Positions 25,022 through 32,490 of a stretch of DNA of 32,490 nt are shown here, in pieces. The position numbers and the translations under genes were made by a program. The DNA lies in NCBI RefSeq assembly GCF_014836545.1, contig NZ_JACSQS010000026.1:1-32490 (forward strand), in the 5' to 3' direction. Position 1 is the first letter of the stretch, and every line of letters begins with the position of its first letter. The notes below the pieces were generated by a model. The model saw nothing but the letters and a program-made list of their open reading frames with translations. It ran no database searches and had not been told where the DNA came from. Source of the stretch: Stenotrophomonas lacuserhaii (GTDB taxonomy: Bacteria; Pseudomonadota; Gammaproteobacteria; Xanthomonadales; Xanthomonadaceae).

Positions 25022-26445
25022 CAGTGCGCGCCCTCCAGCACTGGCAGCTTGGCGTGGACTTCGGCTTCCAGCGCGCGCCAGTCGACCTGCTGCAGGGAAT
25101 CCAGCCCTGTGGTGGCGTTGCGCAGGATGCGGCGCTGTATCCGCGTGCGCTCCAGCGCGACGGCGTAGGGCGTGTGCAGGAAAGTAACCATGGTGTAGTG
25201 TGGCACGAACCGCGTGGGCCACCTCTGCTGCAGCGCCAGCTCCAGTTCACGCTGCAGCAGGAACCCCGGGTCGGCCACCTGGTCGCGCATCTCCGTGTAG
25301 TTTTCCAGCGCCATCTGCTGGATTGCCCAGGCATTGGGCGAACGCTCGATCTCAAACGCCGAATACGCGCTGCGCAGGTCGCTGGCGGCTTCCAAATGCC
25401 GGGCCAGCGCGACGCAGTCTTCGAAAGCACAGTTCATGCCCTGGCCGTGGAAGGGCACCATGGCGTGCGCGGCATCGCCGATCAGCACGGCCTTGCCATC
25501 GGTATGCCAGCGCTCCAGGTACAGGGTGCCGAGAAGGCCGGGCGGATGCGCATCCCAGTCAGCGCGCAGGTCCGGTATCAGCGCCAGGGCATCGGGAAAT
25601 TCGCGGGCGAACAGTGCTTCGGCCTGTTCGCCGGTGGTGACCGTGCTGAACCCTGGATCGCCCTTGTTGGGCAGGAACAGCGTGACGGTGAAGGTGCCTT
25701 GGTGGTTGGGCAGGGCGATGCACATGAAGCGGCCGCGCGGCCAGATGTGCAGCGCGTTGGGGTCGATGCTGAAAGCACCGCTCGGGCCCGGCGGGATCTC
25801 CAGCTCCTTGTAGGAGTGGTCCAGGAATTCGATGCGCTCACCCAGTGGCTGGCGGCGGTTCATCGCCGCGCGCAGCGCCGATCCGGCGCCGTCCGCGCCC
25901 ACCAGCGTGACGAAACGGATGTCATGCGGGGTGTCATCGCGGTCATCGATGAAGCGCGCGTGCTGCGCGTCGAAGTCCACGGTATGCAGGCGCCGGTGGA
26001 AATGCACGACGGCGCCAGCCTGTTCGGCCAGCTCCAGCAGGGTGACGTTGAGCTCACGGCGATGGATCGACCAGATCACTTCGCTGTCGTCGCGGCCATA
26101 GCGCTGCAGCGCGGGGGCGGCGTCGTCGCGCAGGTGGACCATCCGCCCGCGCATCATCACGGCACGCTCCATCACCGCCGCTTCCACGTGCGCGCCGGCC
26201 TGGCGCAGCGCGTTGCGGCCGCGTTCGGCCAGCGCCAGGTTGATCGAGCGGCCGCTTTCATAGCCACTGACGCGCGGGTCCCCGCGGCGCTCGTACACCG
26301 TGATGTTCCAGCCCTGCCGGGAGAGCAGGATGGCCAGCAGCGAGCCGGCCAGCCCCGCACCGACAATGGTCAGCGAACGCGGGGCGGCAGTGTTCAGCGA
26401 TGTGTCCTGCACGACGTCAGTGCCGGGCCCAGGCATCGACTGCAT
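25021..26445 (-). CDS. kmo: Kynurenine 3-monooxygenase
   Basis: 474 aa FAD enzyme that hydroxylates kynurenine to 3-hydroxykynurenine with NADPH and O2. The N-terminal FAD-binding fold has SLTIVGAGLAGSLLAILLSR (about 24-43), then YERRGDPR and GRSINLALAERGR. The second FAD motif is GKAVLIGDAAHAMVPFHGQG, followed by MNCAFEDC, both characteristic of this enzyme. The C-terminus ends with a hydrophobic-aromatic tail like other bacterial enzymes. ATG 26445 is taken as start; it lies 29 bases inside the end of kynU. An ATG at 26436 is an alternative, and the N-terminal 20 residues before the FAD strand are not conserved. The enzyme supplies the 3-hydroxy branch to quinolinate and NAD. Confidence 0.94.
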   Translation of the reverse strand: MQSMPGPGTDVVQDTSLNTAAPRSLTIVGAGLAGSLLAILLSRQGWNITVYERRGDPRVSGYESGRSINLALAERGRNALRQAGAHVEAAVMERAVMMRGRMVHLRDDAAPALQRYGRDDSEVIWSIHRRELNVTLLELAEQAGAVVHFHRRLHTVDFDAQHARFIDDRDDTPHDIRFVTLVGADGAGSALRAAMNRRQPLGERIEFLDHSYKELEIPPGPSGAFSIDPNALHIWPRGRFMCIALPNHQGTFTVTLFLPNKGDPGFSTVTTGEQAEALFAREFPDALALIPDLRADWDAHPPGLLGTLYLERWHTDGKAVLIGDAAHAMVPFHGQGMNCAFEDCVALARHLEAASDLRSAYSAFEIERSPNAWAIQQMALENYTEMRDQVADPGFLLQRELELALQQRWPTRFVPHYTMVTFLHTPYAVALERTRIQRRILRNATTGLDSLQQVDWRALEAEVHAKLPVLEGAH

Positions 26446-27691
26446 CAACGAAGTGGTGCAGGTCCTGGTAGCGGTTGTACAGCGGTGTCGGCGAGATCCG
26501 GATCACGTCCGGTTCGCGCCAGTCACCCAGCACGCCCACCGCGCGCAGGTGTTCGAACAGCGCCCGACCGCGCTCACGGCCGCCGATCACCCGCAACGAC
26601 AGCTGGCAGCCGCGGCGCTCGCTGTCAGCGGGCGTGATGCGTTCCAGCACGTGCGGCAGGCGGCTCTGCACCAGCGCATCCAGCATCCCGGTGAGGGCCA
26701 GCGACTTGTCCCGCAGTGCGGCCATGCCGGCGCGTTCGAACAGGTCCAGCGACGCACGCAGCGGCGCCAGCCCGAGGATCGGCGGGTTGCTGAGCTGCCA
26801 GCCTTCGGCGCCGACGGACGGCACGAACTGCGGCGCCATCTGGAAGCGGGTGGCTTCCTCATGGCCCCACCAGCCGGCGAAGCGCGGCAGGGTGGTGTCG
26901 CGATGGTGGCGTTCATGTATGAAGGCCCCGGCGACGGCGCCCGGACCACTGTTGAGGTACTTGTAGTGGCACCACACCGCGAAGTCCGGCGCCACCTCAT
27001 GCAGCTGCAGCGGCAGGTTGCCGACCGAATGCGCGAGGTCGAAGCCGATGTTGGCGCCCTGGGCGCGTGCCAGCGTGGTGATCGCCTGCAGGTCGAACGC
27101 CTGGCCGGTGCGGTACTGCACGCCGGGCCACAGCACCAGCGCAAGGCGCGCGCCGTGGCGGGCGATGGCCTGCTCGATGGCCTGCAGCGAGATCGTGCCC
27201 TCTGCTTCATCCGGCTGCACTTCGACCAGGCAATCGGCGGGATCGAACCCGTGGAAGCGGATCTGCGCTTCCACCGCATGGCGATCGGTCGGGAAGGCGC
27301 CGGCTTCCATCAGGATCACCGGGCGCTGCGCGGTGGGCCGGTAGAAGCTCACCATCATCAGGTGCAGGTTCACGCTGAGCGTGTTCATCGCCACGACTTC
27401 GCTGGGCAATGCGCCGACCACCTGCGCCAGTTGTCCGCTGACCAGACGGTGGTAGCCCAGCCATTGGGTCGGGCCGGTGAAGTGGCCCTCCACGGCCAGC
27501 GTGGCCCATTGCCCCATGACCTCCTGCACCGCGGCCTGCGCACCACGCGGCTGCAGGCCCAGCGAATTGCCGACGAAATAGGTCTGCTCGCCGCCTTCGT
27601 GGCGGGGGATCAGGAATTCGCCGCGCAGGTCGCGGAGCGGATCATTGGCATCCAGGGCCAACGCGTGGGCACGGCTGAGCGGTTCGGACAT
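26417..27691 (-). CDS. kynU: Kynureninase
   Basis: 424 aa PLP-dependent hydrolase that cleaves 3-hydroxykynurenine to 3-hydroxyanthranilate and alanine. It has the cofactor region FDLAHSVGNLPLQLHE and CHYKYLNSGPGAVAGAFIHE, in which Lys244 (HYKYL) is the PLP lysine, and an FAGWWGHE block typical of the family. The start is ATG 27691 giving MSEPLSRAHAL; the in-frame ATG at 27778 is not used, because the region between carries repeats and a likely -10 box. No good Shine-Dalgarno is seen. The gene overlaps kmo at its 3' end by 29 bases, so kynU-kmo-sbcB-DUF2461 form one operon. Confidence 0.94.
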   Translation of the reverse strand: MSEPLSRAHALALDANDPLRDLRGEFLIPRHEGGEQTYFVGNSLGLQPRGAQAAVQEVMGQWATLAVEGHFTGPTQWLGYHRLVSGQLAQVVGALPSEVVAMNTLSVNLHLMMVSFYRPTAQRPVILMEAGAFPTDRHAVEAQIRFHGFDPADCLVEVQPDEAEGTISLQAIEQAIARHGARLALVLWPGVQYRTGQAFDLQAITTLARAQGANIGFDLAHSVGNLPLQLHEVAPDFAVWCHYKYLNSGPGAVAGAFIHERHHRDTTLPRFAGWWGHEEATRFQMAPQFVPSVGAEGWQLSNPPILGLAPLRASLDLFERAGMAALRDKSLALTGMLDALVQSRLPHVLERITPADSERRGCQLSLRVIGGRERGRALFEHLRAVGVLGDWREPDVIRISPTPLYNRYQDLHHFVDAVDAWARH

Positions 27692-27701
27692 AGTGAGAGC
27701 G

Positions 27702-27727
27702 ACACGATTTGACGTGTTCGAAGTGTA
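27702..27727 (-). promoter_or_regulatory. Candidate kynU promoter and inverted repeat
   Basis: ACACG (27702-27706) and CGTGT (27713-27717) form an inverted repeat with a 6-base spacer, ten bases upstream of kynU. On the minus strand TACACT (27727-27722) could be the -10 box, with a start inside the repeat. No clear -35. A Lrp/AsnC-type KynR regulates kynurenine genes in Pseudomonas, but I cannot identify the binding protein here. Confidence 0.3.
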
Positions 27728-27767
27728 CCGCGCGCGGCGTTGTGGCATGCCTGCAGCAGGGCAGAGC

Positions 27768-27793
27768 GTGACGCCCAACGCTCGTCACCCACC
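27768..27793 (-). repeat. TGACG...CGTCA palindrome, copy C, 3' of the dioxygenase gene
   Basis: Minus-strand sequence TGACGAGC-GTT-GGGCGTCA, preceded by GGTGGG. It matches copy B (20102-20127) at 24 of 26 positions; the two differences fall in the stem and leave two mismatched pairs. The element lies 61 bases after the dioxygenase stop codon and has that gene's orientation. Confidence 0.65.
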
Positions 27794-27811
27794 AGGACAG
27801 CACGCCCTCCG

Positions 27812-27833
27812 GTAGCGCCGAGCCATGCTCGGC
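27812..27833. repeat. Single SMAG/REP element
   Basis: GTAG (27812-27815), GCCGAGC (27817-27823), loop CAT, GCTCGGC (27827-27833) is a perfect 7-bp stem. It lies between the 3-hydroxyanthranilate dioxygenase and kynU genes, 20 bases after the dioxygenase stop. Confidence 0.85.
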
Positions 27834-27853
27834 GTCCTCTGTCAGGGCCCTTG

Positions 27854-28366
27854 TCAGGCGCCGGGCAGCGGATCCACGTGTCCGCATTCACTGCAGGTGC
27901 GCAGCTGCAGGTCGCCTTGGTAACGGGCGAACACCTTCGGCAGGTCGGTTTCGATGTTCTGCAGGGTGAACCACTCCTCATGCAGCTTGTGATTGCAGCG
28001 CTCGCAGTGCCAGACCACGCCATCGCGTTCGTGCGGCAGGCGCCTGCGTTCCACCACCAGCCCGATGCCGCCCGGCGGGCGGCGCGGTGAGTGGGGCACG
28101 TTGCCTGGCAGCAGGAAGATCTCGCCCGCACGGATGGGAATGTCCCGGACCTGGCCGTCTTCCTGCACCTTCAGCACCATCTCGCCTTCCAGCTGGTAGA
28201 ACCACTCCGGGCCTTCGTCGATGTGGAAGTCGGTGCGCGAATTCGGGCCGCCGACCACCATCACGATGAAGTCGCCGTCCTCGATCATCTTGTTGCCGAC
28301 CGGCGGCTTCAACAGGTGCCGGTGTTCTTCGACCCAGCCCATCAGGTTGATCGGTGAAGCAAGCAT
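27854..28366 (-). CDS. nbaC: 3-hydroxyanthranilate 3,4-dioxygenase
   Basis: 170 aa cupin. It opens 3-hydroxyanthranilate to 2-amino-3-carboxymuconate semialdehyde, which cyclises to quinolinate for NAD synthesis. Iron ligands appear as His48 and Glu54 ([16 protein letters not shown]) and His92 (NVPHSPRRP). The second, rubredoxin-like metal site of bacterial enzymes is present: Cys121-x-x-Cys124 (CERC) and Cys158-x-x-Cys161 (CSEC). Length and ligand pattern match the Cupriavidus enzyme. With kmo and kynU this makes the downstream half of the bacterial tryptophan-to-quinolinate route; tryptophan dioxygenase and kynurenine formamidase are not in the window. It follows the carbonic anhydrase by 20 bases and probably shares its transcript. 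Confidence 0.95.
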   Translation of the reverse strand: MLASPINLMGWVEEHRHLLKPPVGNKMIEDGDFIVMVVGGPNSRTDFHIDEGPEWFYQLEGEMVLKVQEDGQVRDIPIRAGEIFLLPGNVPHSPRRPPGGIGLVVERRRLPHERDGVVWHCERCNHKLHEEWFTLQNIETDLPKVFARYQGDLQLRTCSECGHVDPLPGA

Positions 28367-28386
28367 GCGGACGCTCCGGTTGAGGC

Positions 28387-29049
28387 TCAGTCGCGCTTGC
28401 CCTTGCGCGGGACGAAGGACAGCGCTTTCTCATAACCCGGCTGCAGCGCTTCCGGGCTGTCGACGTCGATGCCCATTTCGCGGACGCGGCCATCGCGCAG
28501 GCTGTAGACCCATCCATGCACGGTCAGCTTCTGCCCACGTGCCCAGGCATCGCGCACGATGGTGGATTGGCAGGCGTTGGCGACCTGCTCGATCACGTTC
28601 AGTTCGCACAGCCGTGCGTGGCGCAGGTCGGGATCATCGATCGCATCGAGGATGGCCGAATGCTTCTGGGCCACGTCGCCGACATGCCGCAGCCAGTTGT
28701 CGGCCAGGCCGACACGGACGTTGTTGAGGCTGGCATGCACGCCGCCGCAGCCGTAGTGGCCGACGATCAGGATGTGCTTCACCTTCAGCTGGTCCACCGC
28801 GTACTGGATCACGCTCAGGCAGTTGAGGTCGGTGTGCGCCACCACGTTGGCCACGTTGCGATGCACGAAGACCTCGCCCGGGGCCATGCCGATGATCTGG
28901 TTGGCGGGTACGCGCGAATCGGAACAGCCGATCCACAGGTATTCGGGATGCTGCTGCGTGGACAGCCGGTCGAAGAACGCGGGGTCTTCCTGCTGGATCC
29001 GGTCGGCCCAGTCGCGGTTGTTCTGCAGCAGCTTTTCAACATCTTTCAT
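28387..29049 (-). CDS. can: Beta-class carbonic anhydrase
   Basis: 220 aa, the same length as E. coli Can. Zinc and catalytic residues fall at identical positions: Cys42, Asp44, Arg46 ([13 protein letters not shown]), His98 and Cys101 (GHYGCGG). It interconverts CO2 and bicarbonate in the cytosol, feeding carboxylases. ATG 29049 gives [11 protein letters not shown], the usual start; the longer in-frame extension to 29169 lies across an intergenic region. AGGGAC is about eight bases upstream. It is probably transcribed with the dioxygenase gene downstream, though the products have no obvious biochemical link. Confidence 0.95.
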   Translation of the reverse strand: MKDVEKLLQNNRDWADRIQQEDPAFFDRLSTQQHPEYLWIGCSDSRVPANQIIGMAPGEVFVHRNVANVVAHTDLNCLSVIQYAVDQLKVKHILIVGHYGCGGVHASLNNVRVGLADNWLRHVGDVAQKHSAILDAIDDPDLRHARLCELNVIEQVANACQSTIVRDAWARGQKLTVHGWVYSLRDGRVREMGIDVDSPEALQPGYEKALSFVPRKGKRD

Positions 29050-29123
29050 GTGGGGTCCCTGACGTGGTGGGAGGCAAGGCGCGGCGGGCAGAGCCGCGTC
29101 GTCGCGGGAATCAACGGAATATT

Positions 29124-29765
29124 TCAGTCGCGCGCGGTGTCCGGCGCGTCCAGGAAACGGCGCATCCACTGCGCCAGCTCGTGCGCGGCGGGGCAGGGCA
29201 GCCGTTCCAGTTCGGCCATGACCGCCTGCTGGTTGGCCACCGGGTGGTTCTGGCTGAGCTTCATTTTCAGCTGCACGGTGTCCACCAGGAAGCGGAAGCC
29301 GATGATGCCGCGCAACTGGCTGAGGTGGTCATCGCGCTGCGCCTCGAACTGCCAGTCACGGCCTACCTTCGCTTCGTACAGATCGCCGGTATCGGCGACC
29401 ACCGCCGCCAACGCGTCGGTGTCCTCGAAGCGGTGCAGTTGGCCGCTCAGTTCAGCGGCGGCATAGTTCCAGGTCGGCACCCGTGCCATGGCCTCCTTGT
29501 CCGGGTACCAGGATGCCGAGACATACCCGTGCGGGCCGTCCACCAGCACCTTGGCGGGTCCGTCGCGGCGCGATTGCGGATTGGCCCGGGCCCAGTGCCC
29601 GCGCAGCTCGATCGCCTGCCCTTGGCGGCGGTACAGCACCGGCAGCCGGGTCAGCTCTGGCAGGCCATCCTCACCGGTGGTGAGCAGGGTAATGAACGCA
29701 TCGCGGGCAAACAGCGCGTCCAGCCAGTGCAGGTCGGTTTCAGCGAAGGCGCGCGGGGTGAACAT
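29124..29765 (-). CDS. paiB: PaiB-like FMN-binding protein
   Basis: 213 aa of the FMN-binding split-barrel family PaiB, which in Bacillus represses sporulation and degradative-enzyme genes; in proteobacteria the function is poorly known. Features: N-terminal MFTPRAFAETDLHWLDALFA, PVLYRR then RGHWARANPQ, the flavin-pocket GPHGYVSASWY, VPTWNYAAAE, and QLRGIIGFRF with LKMKLSQN near the end. All are typical of PaiB. It follows the 104-aa gene by only four bases, so it belongs to the same transcript as asnS and the two small genes. Confidence 0.9.
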   Translation of the reverse strand: MFTPRAFAETDLHWLDALFARDAFITLLTTGEDGLPELTRLPVLYRRQGQAIELRGHWARANPQSRRDGPAKVLVDGPHGYVSASWYPDKEAMARVPTWNYAAAELSGQLHRFEDTDALAAVVADTGDLYEAKVGRDWQFEAQRDDHLSQLRGIIGFRFLVDTVQLKMKLSQNHPVANQQAVMAELERLPCPAAHELAQWMRRFLDAPDTARD

Positions 29766-29769
29766 GCAG

Positions 29770-30084
29770 CTAGACCGTGCGGCCCAGCGACTGCACCATC
29801 AGGCCACGCAGCCCTTCATCGGTGCTGGCCCGCGGCGGCTGCACTTCATGCAGCGAGAAGCCACGCACCAGGGCGTCTTCTTCGTCCAGCCCGTCGTATT
29901 CCACGAACTCGGCATCGAACAGCTGCGCGCGAGCGGTGTCTTCACCGTCGTAGCTCAGCGTGTTGCCATCGCTGTCCAGCACTTCGGCGGTGCCGGCCGG
30001 GCGGATGCGCAGGCGTGCCCAGATCAGCGTGTTGCCCAGGCTGGCCAACCACCAGCTGTCCTGCGGAAGGGAGTCGTCATTCAT
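29770..30084 (-). CDS. Hypothetical protein, 104 aa
   Basis: Small acidic soluble protein; I do not recognise a named family. It looks like a single domain: an N-terminal strand set (SWWLASLGNTLIWARLRIRPAGTAEVLDSDG, cited here only by its ends, residues 10-40) followed by DGEDTARAQLFDAEFVEYDG and a C-terminal helix EGLRGLMVQSLG. The many Asp/Glu and single-strand character suggest a small beta barrel or a protein-interaction module. It lies seven bases after the membrane protein and four bases before paiB, so it is translated from the same mRNA. Confidence 0.75.
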   Translation of the reverse strand: MNDDSLPQDSWWLASLGNTLIWARLRIRPAGTAEVLDSDGNTLSYDGEDTARAQLFDAEFVEYDGLDEEDALVRGFSLHEVQPPRASTDEGLRGLMVQSLGRTV

Positions 30085-30091
30085 TTCGTGA

Positions 30092-30391
30092 TTACCAGAT
30101 CGACGCCAGCCAGAGCAGGGCGGCCATGCCCAGTCCGGCCAGCAGGGTCAGCAGCGATACCCAGGCCGGTGTCGCCAGCCCGGACAGCGAGCGGTCCGGC
30201 TGCGCGCGATAGTCACGCCGCAACAGCCAGGCCAGTGCTTCGGGCTTGAGGAAGGCACCGCTGCCAAAGCGCTGCGACAACGCCGGATGGCGGTCGCGCA
30301 GGTGCACCAGGGTCAGCGGCCAGAAGATCACGAAGGCACTGAACCCGGCGATCGCCACGCCGAAGAAACACAGCGCGAAGAACAGGGTCAT
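30092..30391 (-). CDS. Small inner-membrane protein, 99 aa
   Basis: Two predicted membrane helices, about residues 3-28 (ALCFFGVAIAGFSAFVIFWP core) and 76-97 (VSLLTLLAGLGMAALLWLAS). A basic cytoplasmic stretch lies between (HLRDRHPALSQRFGSG, then RRDYRAQPDRSL). The family is unnamed to me. A strong ribosome binding site, GGAGGT (minus strand 30406-30401), lies nine bases before ATG 30391 and sets the start. It is 30 bases after asnS. Confidence 0.8.
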   Translation of the reverse strand: MTLFFALCFFGVAIAGFSAFVIFWPLTLVHLRDRHPALSQRFGSGAFLKPEALAWLLRRDYRAQPDRSLSGLATPAWVSLLTLLAGLGMAALLWLASIW

Positions 30392-30421
30392 GGGGTCGGT
30401 ACCTCCGTGGATGGAAGGGGA

Positions 30422-31816
<1,395 letters not shown>

Positions 31817-31913
31817 GACTTGAATCCTCTGCTGATCGACTCGATCTGTGAATTCGAAGTTTACCGGTTGCAGCGTTCCGCTTGCGAGGCATTTCTACTG
31901 CCCCGGTGGCCTT

Positions 31914-31919
31914 TATACT
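31914..31919 (+). promoter_or_regulatory. -10 box of the IscA-type gene
   Basis: TATACT lies 27 bases before ATG 31947, with a likely start near 31926. No clear -35 at 16-18 bases. GGAG sits about seven bases before the start codon. Confidence 0.45.
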
Positions 31920-31946
31920 CGTCTCGTACCTTCGTGGAGCTCCATC

Positions 31947-32285
31947 ATGGCCGTCAGCCTGACCCCAGTAGCCTTTGAGCGCGTGCAGCGCTTCGTCGCC
32001 CAGACCCCTGGTGCCCTGGGGCTGCGCTTTGGCGTGACCCGCACCGGTTGCTCGGGCTGGGGTCACGTGACCGATCTGGCACGTGACGAGCGCGAGGGCG
32101 ACCGTGTTTTCGATCAGGACGGGGTGCGCATCTACGTGGACGCGCAGAGCCTGCCGCTGGTGGATGGCACGGTCATCGATTTCGGCAAGCAGGGCCTGAG
32201 CGAGACGTTCACGTTCAAGAACCCGAATGCGGCGGCCGAATGCGGCTGCGGTGAGAGTTTCACCACGGATGAGTCGCACCGCTGA
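31947..32285 (+). CDS. IscA/HesB-family iron-sulfur carrier protein
   Basis: 112 aa A-type Fe-S carrier. The three cysteines that hold iron or a cluster are at positions 35 (TGCSGWG), 99 and 101 (ECGCGESF), identical to their positions in E. coli IscA. It passes clusters to apo-enzymes in the cytosol. It is not beside isc or suf genes, so it may be a stand-alone IscA, SufA or ErpA relative; the sequence does not decide which. ATG 31947 is preceded by GGAG. The gene is divergent from asnS, with 130 bases between the starts. A GC-rich hairpin lies after it at 32300-32314. Confidence 0.93.
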   Translation: MAVSLTPVAFERVQRFVAQTPGALGLRFGVTRTGCSGWGHVTDLARDEREGDRVFDQDGVRIYVDAQSLPLVDGTVIDFGKQGLSETFTFKNPNAAAECGCGESFTTDESHR

Positions 32286-32299
32286 GGGTTGGCGGTTTT

Positions 32300-32314
32300 C
32301 CGGCCTGCGGCCGG
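32300..32314 (+). terminator. Short GC-rich hairpin after the iscA-type gene
   Basis: CCGGCC (32300-32305), loop TGC, GGCCGG (32309-32314), 14 bases after the stop codon. The T-rich side (TTTT) precedes the stem on the plus strand, so it would be a better terminator for minus-strand transcripts. It may simply be mRNA-protecting. Confidence 0.35.
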
Positions 32315-32328
32315 CTTGCTGTAGCAGC

Positions 32329-32376
<48 letters not shown>

Positions 32377-32413
32377 AAGAGCCTGCAGGGCTGTGGGTTG
32401 GCGGGGCGGGGTC

Positions 32414-32490
32414 GCTGTGCAGGACACGCCGTGAATCCGTCCATGGAGGCTCGCTTTTCGCATCCATGCGAAAAGACGGTCCTGCACAGC
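32414..32490. repeat. Nested inverted repeat at the window edge
   Basis: The outer arms GCTGTGCAGGAC (32414-32425) and GTCCTGCACAGC (32479-32490) are a perfect 12-bp inverted repeat enclosing 53 bases. Inside, CTTTTCGCAT (32454-32463) and ATGCGAAAAG (32466-32475) form a second perfect 10-bp palindrome around CC. The right outer arm ends exactly at the window limit, so the element may extend further. It resembles the partial copy at 1-36. Confidence 0.75.

Overview
The window looks like chromosomal DNA of a Stenotrophomonas species (family Xanthomonadaceae). The base composition is very GC-rich. The GTAG-headed palindromic repeats (GTAG-N-GCCGACC/GGTCGGC type) that sit between genes match the SMAG/REP family known from S. 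maltophilia. The gene content fits as well: a two-gene metH, a kynurenine-to-quinolinate route for NAD synthesis, a large NAD-dependent glutamate dehydrogenase and a TetR-controlled RND pump. I see no rRNA, tRNA, CRISPR array, prophage or intact insertion sequence. The whole window reads as core chromosome.

Layout. (1) 265-2966, plus strand: an exported glutathione peroxidase, then fkpA-type peptidyl-prolyl isomerase, slyX and a DUF2058 gene. (2) 3066-7790, minus strand: a methionine-synthesis operon. It starts with an ArsR-type regulator fused to a methyltransferase-like domain, followed by MetH split into a homocysteine-binding protein and a protein carrying the folate, B12 and reactivation domains. 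A 32-bp inverted repeat covers the -10 region, start site and ribosome binding site of this operon. (3) 8052-9588, plus strand: acyl-CoA dehydrogenase and a small membrane protein, separated by a run of twelve G. (4) 9693-14788, minus strand: tetR, periplasmic adaptor and RND permease in one operon with no outer-membrane channel gene. (5) 15082-21981, plus strand: NAD-glutamate dehydrogenase (1658 aa), NAD kinase and a 5'-nucleotidase. (6) 22071-31816, minus strand: a DUF2939 lipid-anchored or membrane-anchored protein, a decayed aldo/keto reductase remnant, DUF2461, exonuclease I, kynurenine monooxygenase, kynureninase, 3-hydroxyanthranilate dioxygenase, carbonic anhydrase, PaiB-like protein, two small unknowns and asnS. 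(7) 31947-32285, plus strand: an IscA-type Fe-S carrier, followed by a hexanucleotide tandem repeat and a nested inverted repeat at the window edge.

How the genes work together. kmo, kynU and the 3-hydroxyanthranilate dioxygenase gene convert kynurenine to the precursor of quinolinate, so NAD can be made from tryptophan. NAD kinase and the NAD-linked glutamate dehydrogenase use that NAD. The metH operon regenerates methionine from homocysteine and appears to be controlled by a sensor of a methylated or adenosylated metabolite, by analogy with SahR. Many genes are joined by 1-4 base stop/start overlaps (metH pair, tetR-adaptor, kmo-sbcB, sbcB-DUF2461), which suggests translational coupling.

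The features most worth a second look are: the regulator/palindrome/split-metH unit; a three-copy family of TGACG...CGTCA palindromes that always lies 3' of a gene in that gene's own orientation; the duplicated N-terminal domain of the FkpA-like protein; the G12 tract; the truncated aldo/keto reductase; and the repeat structures at both ends of the window.
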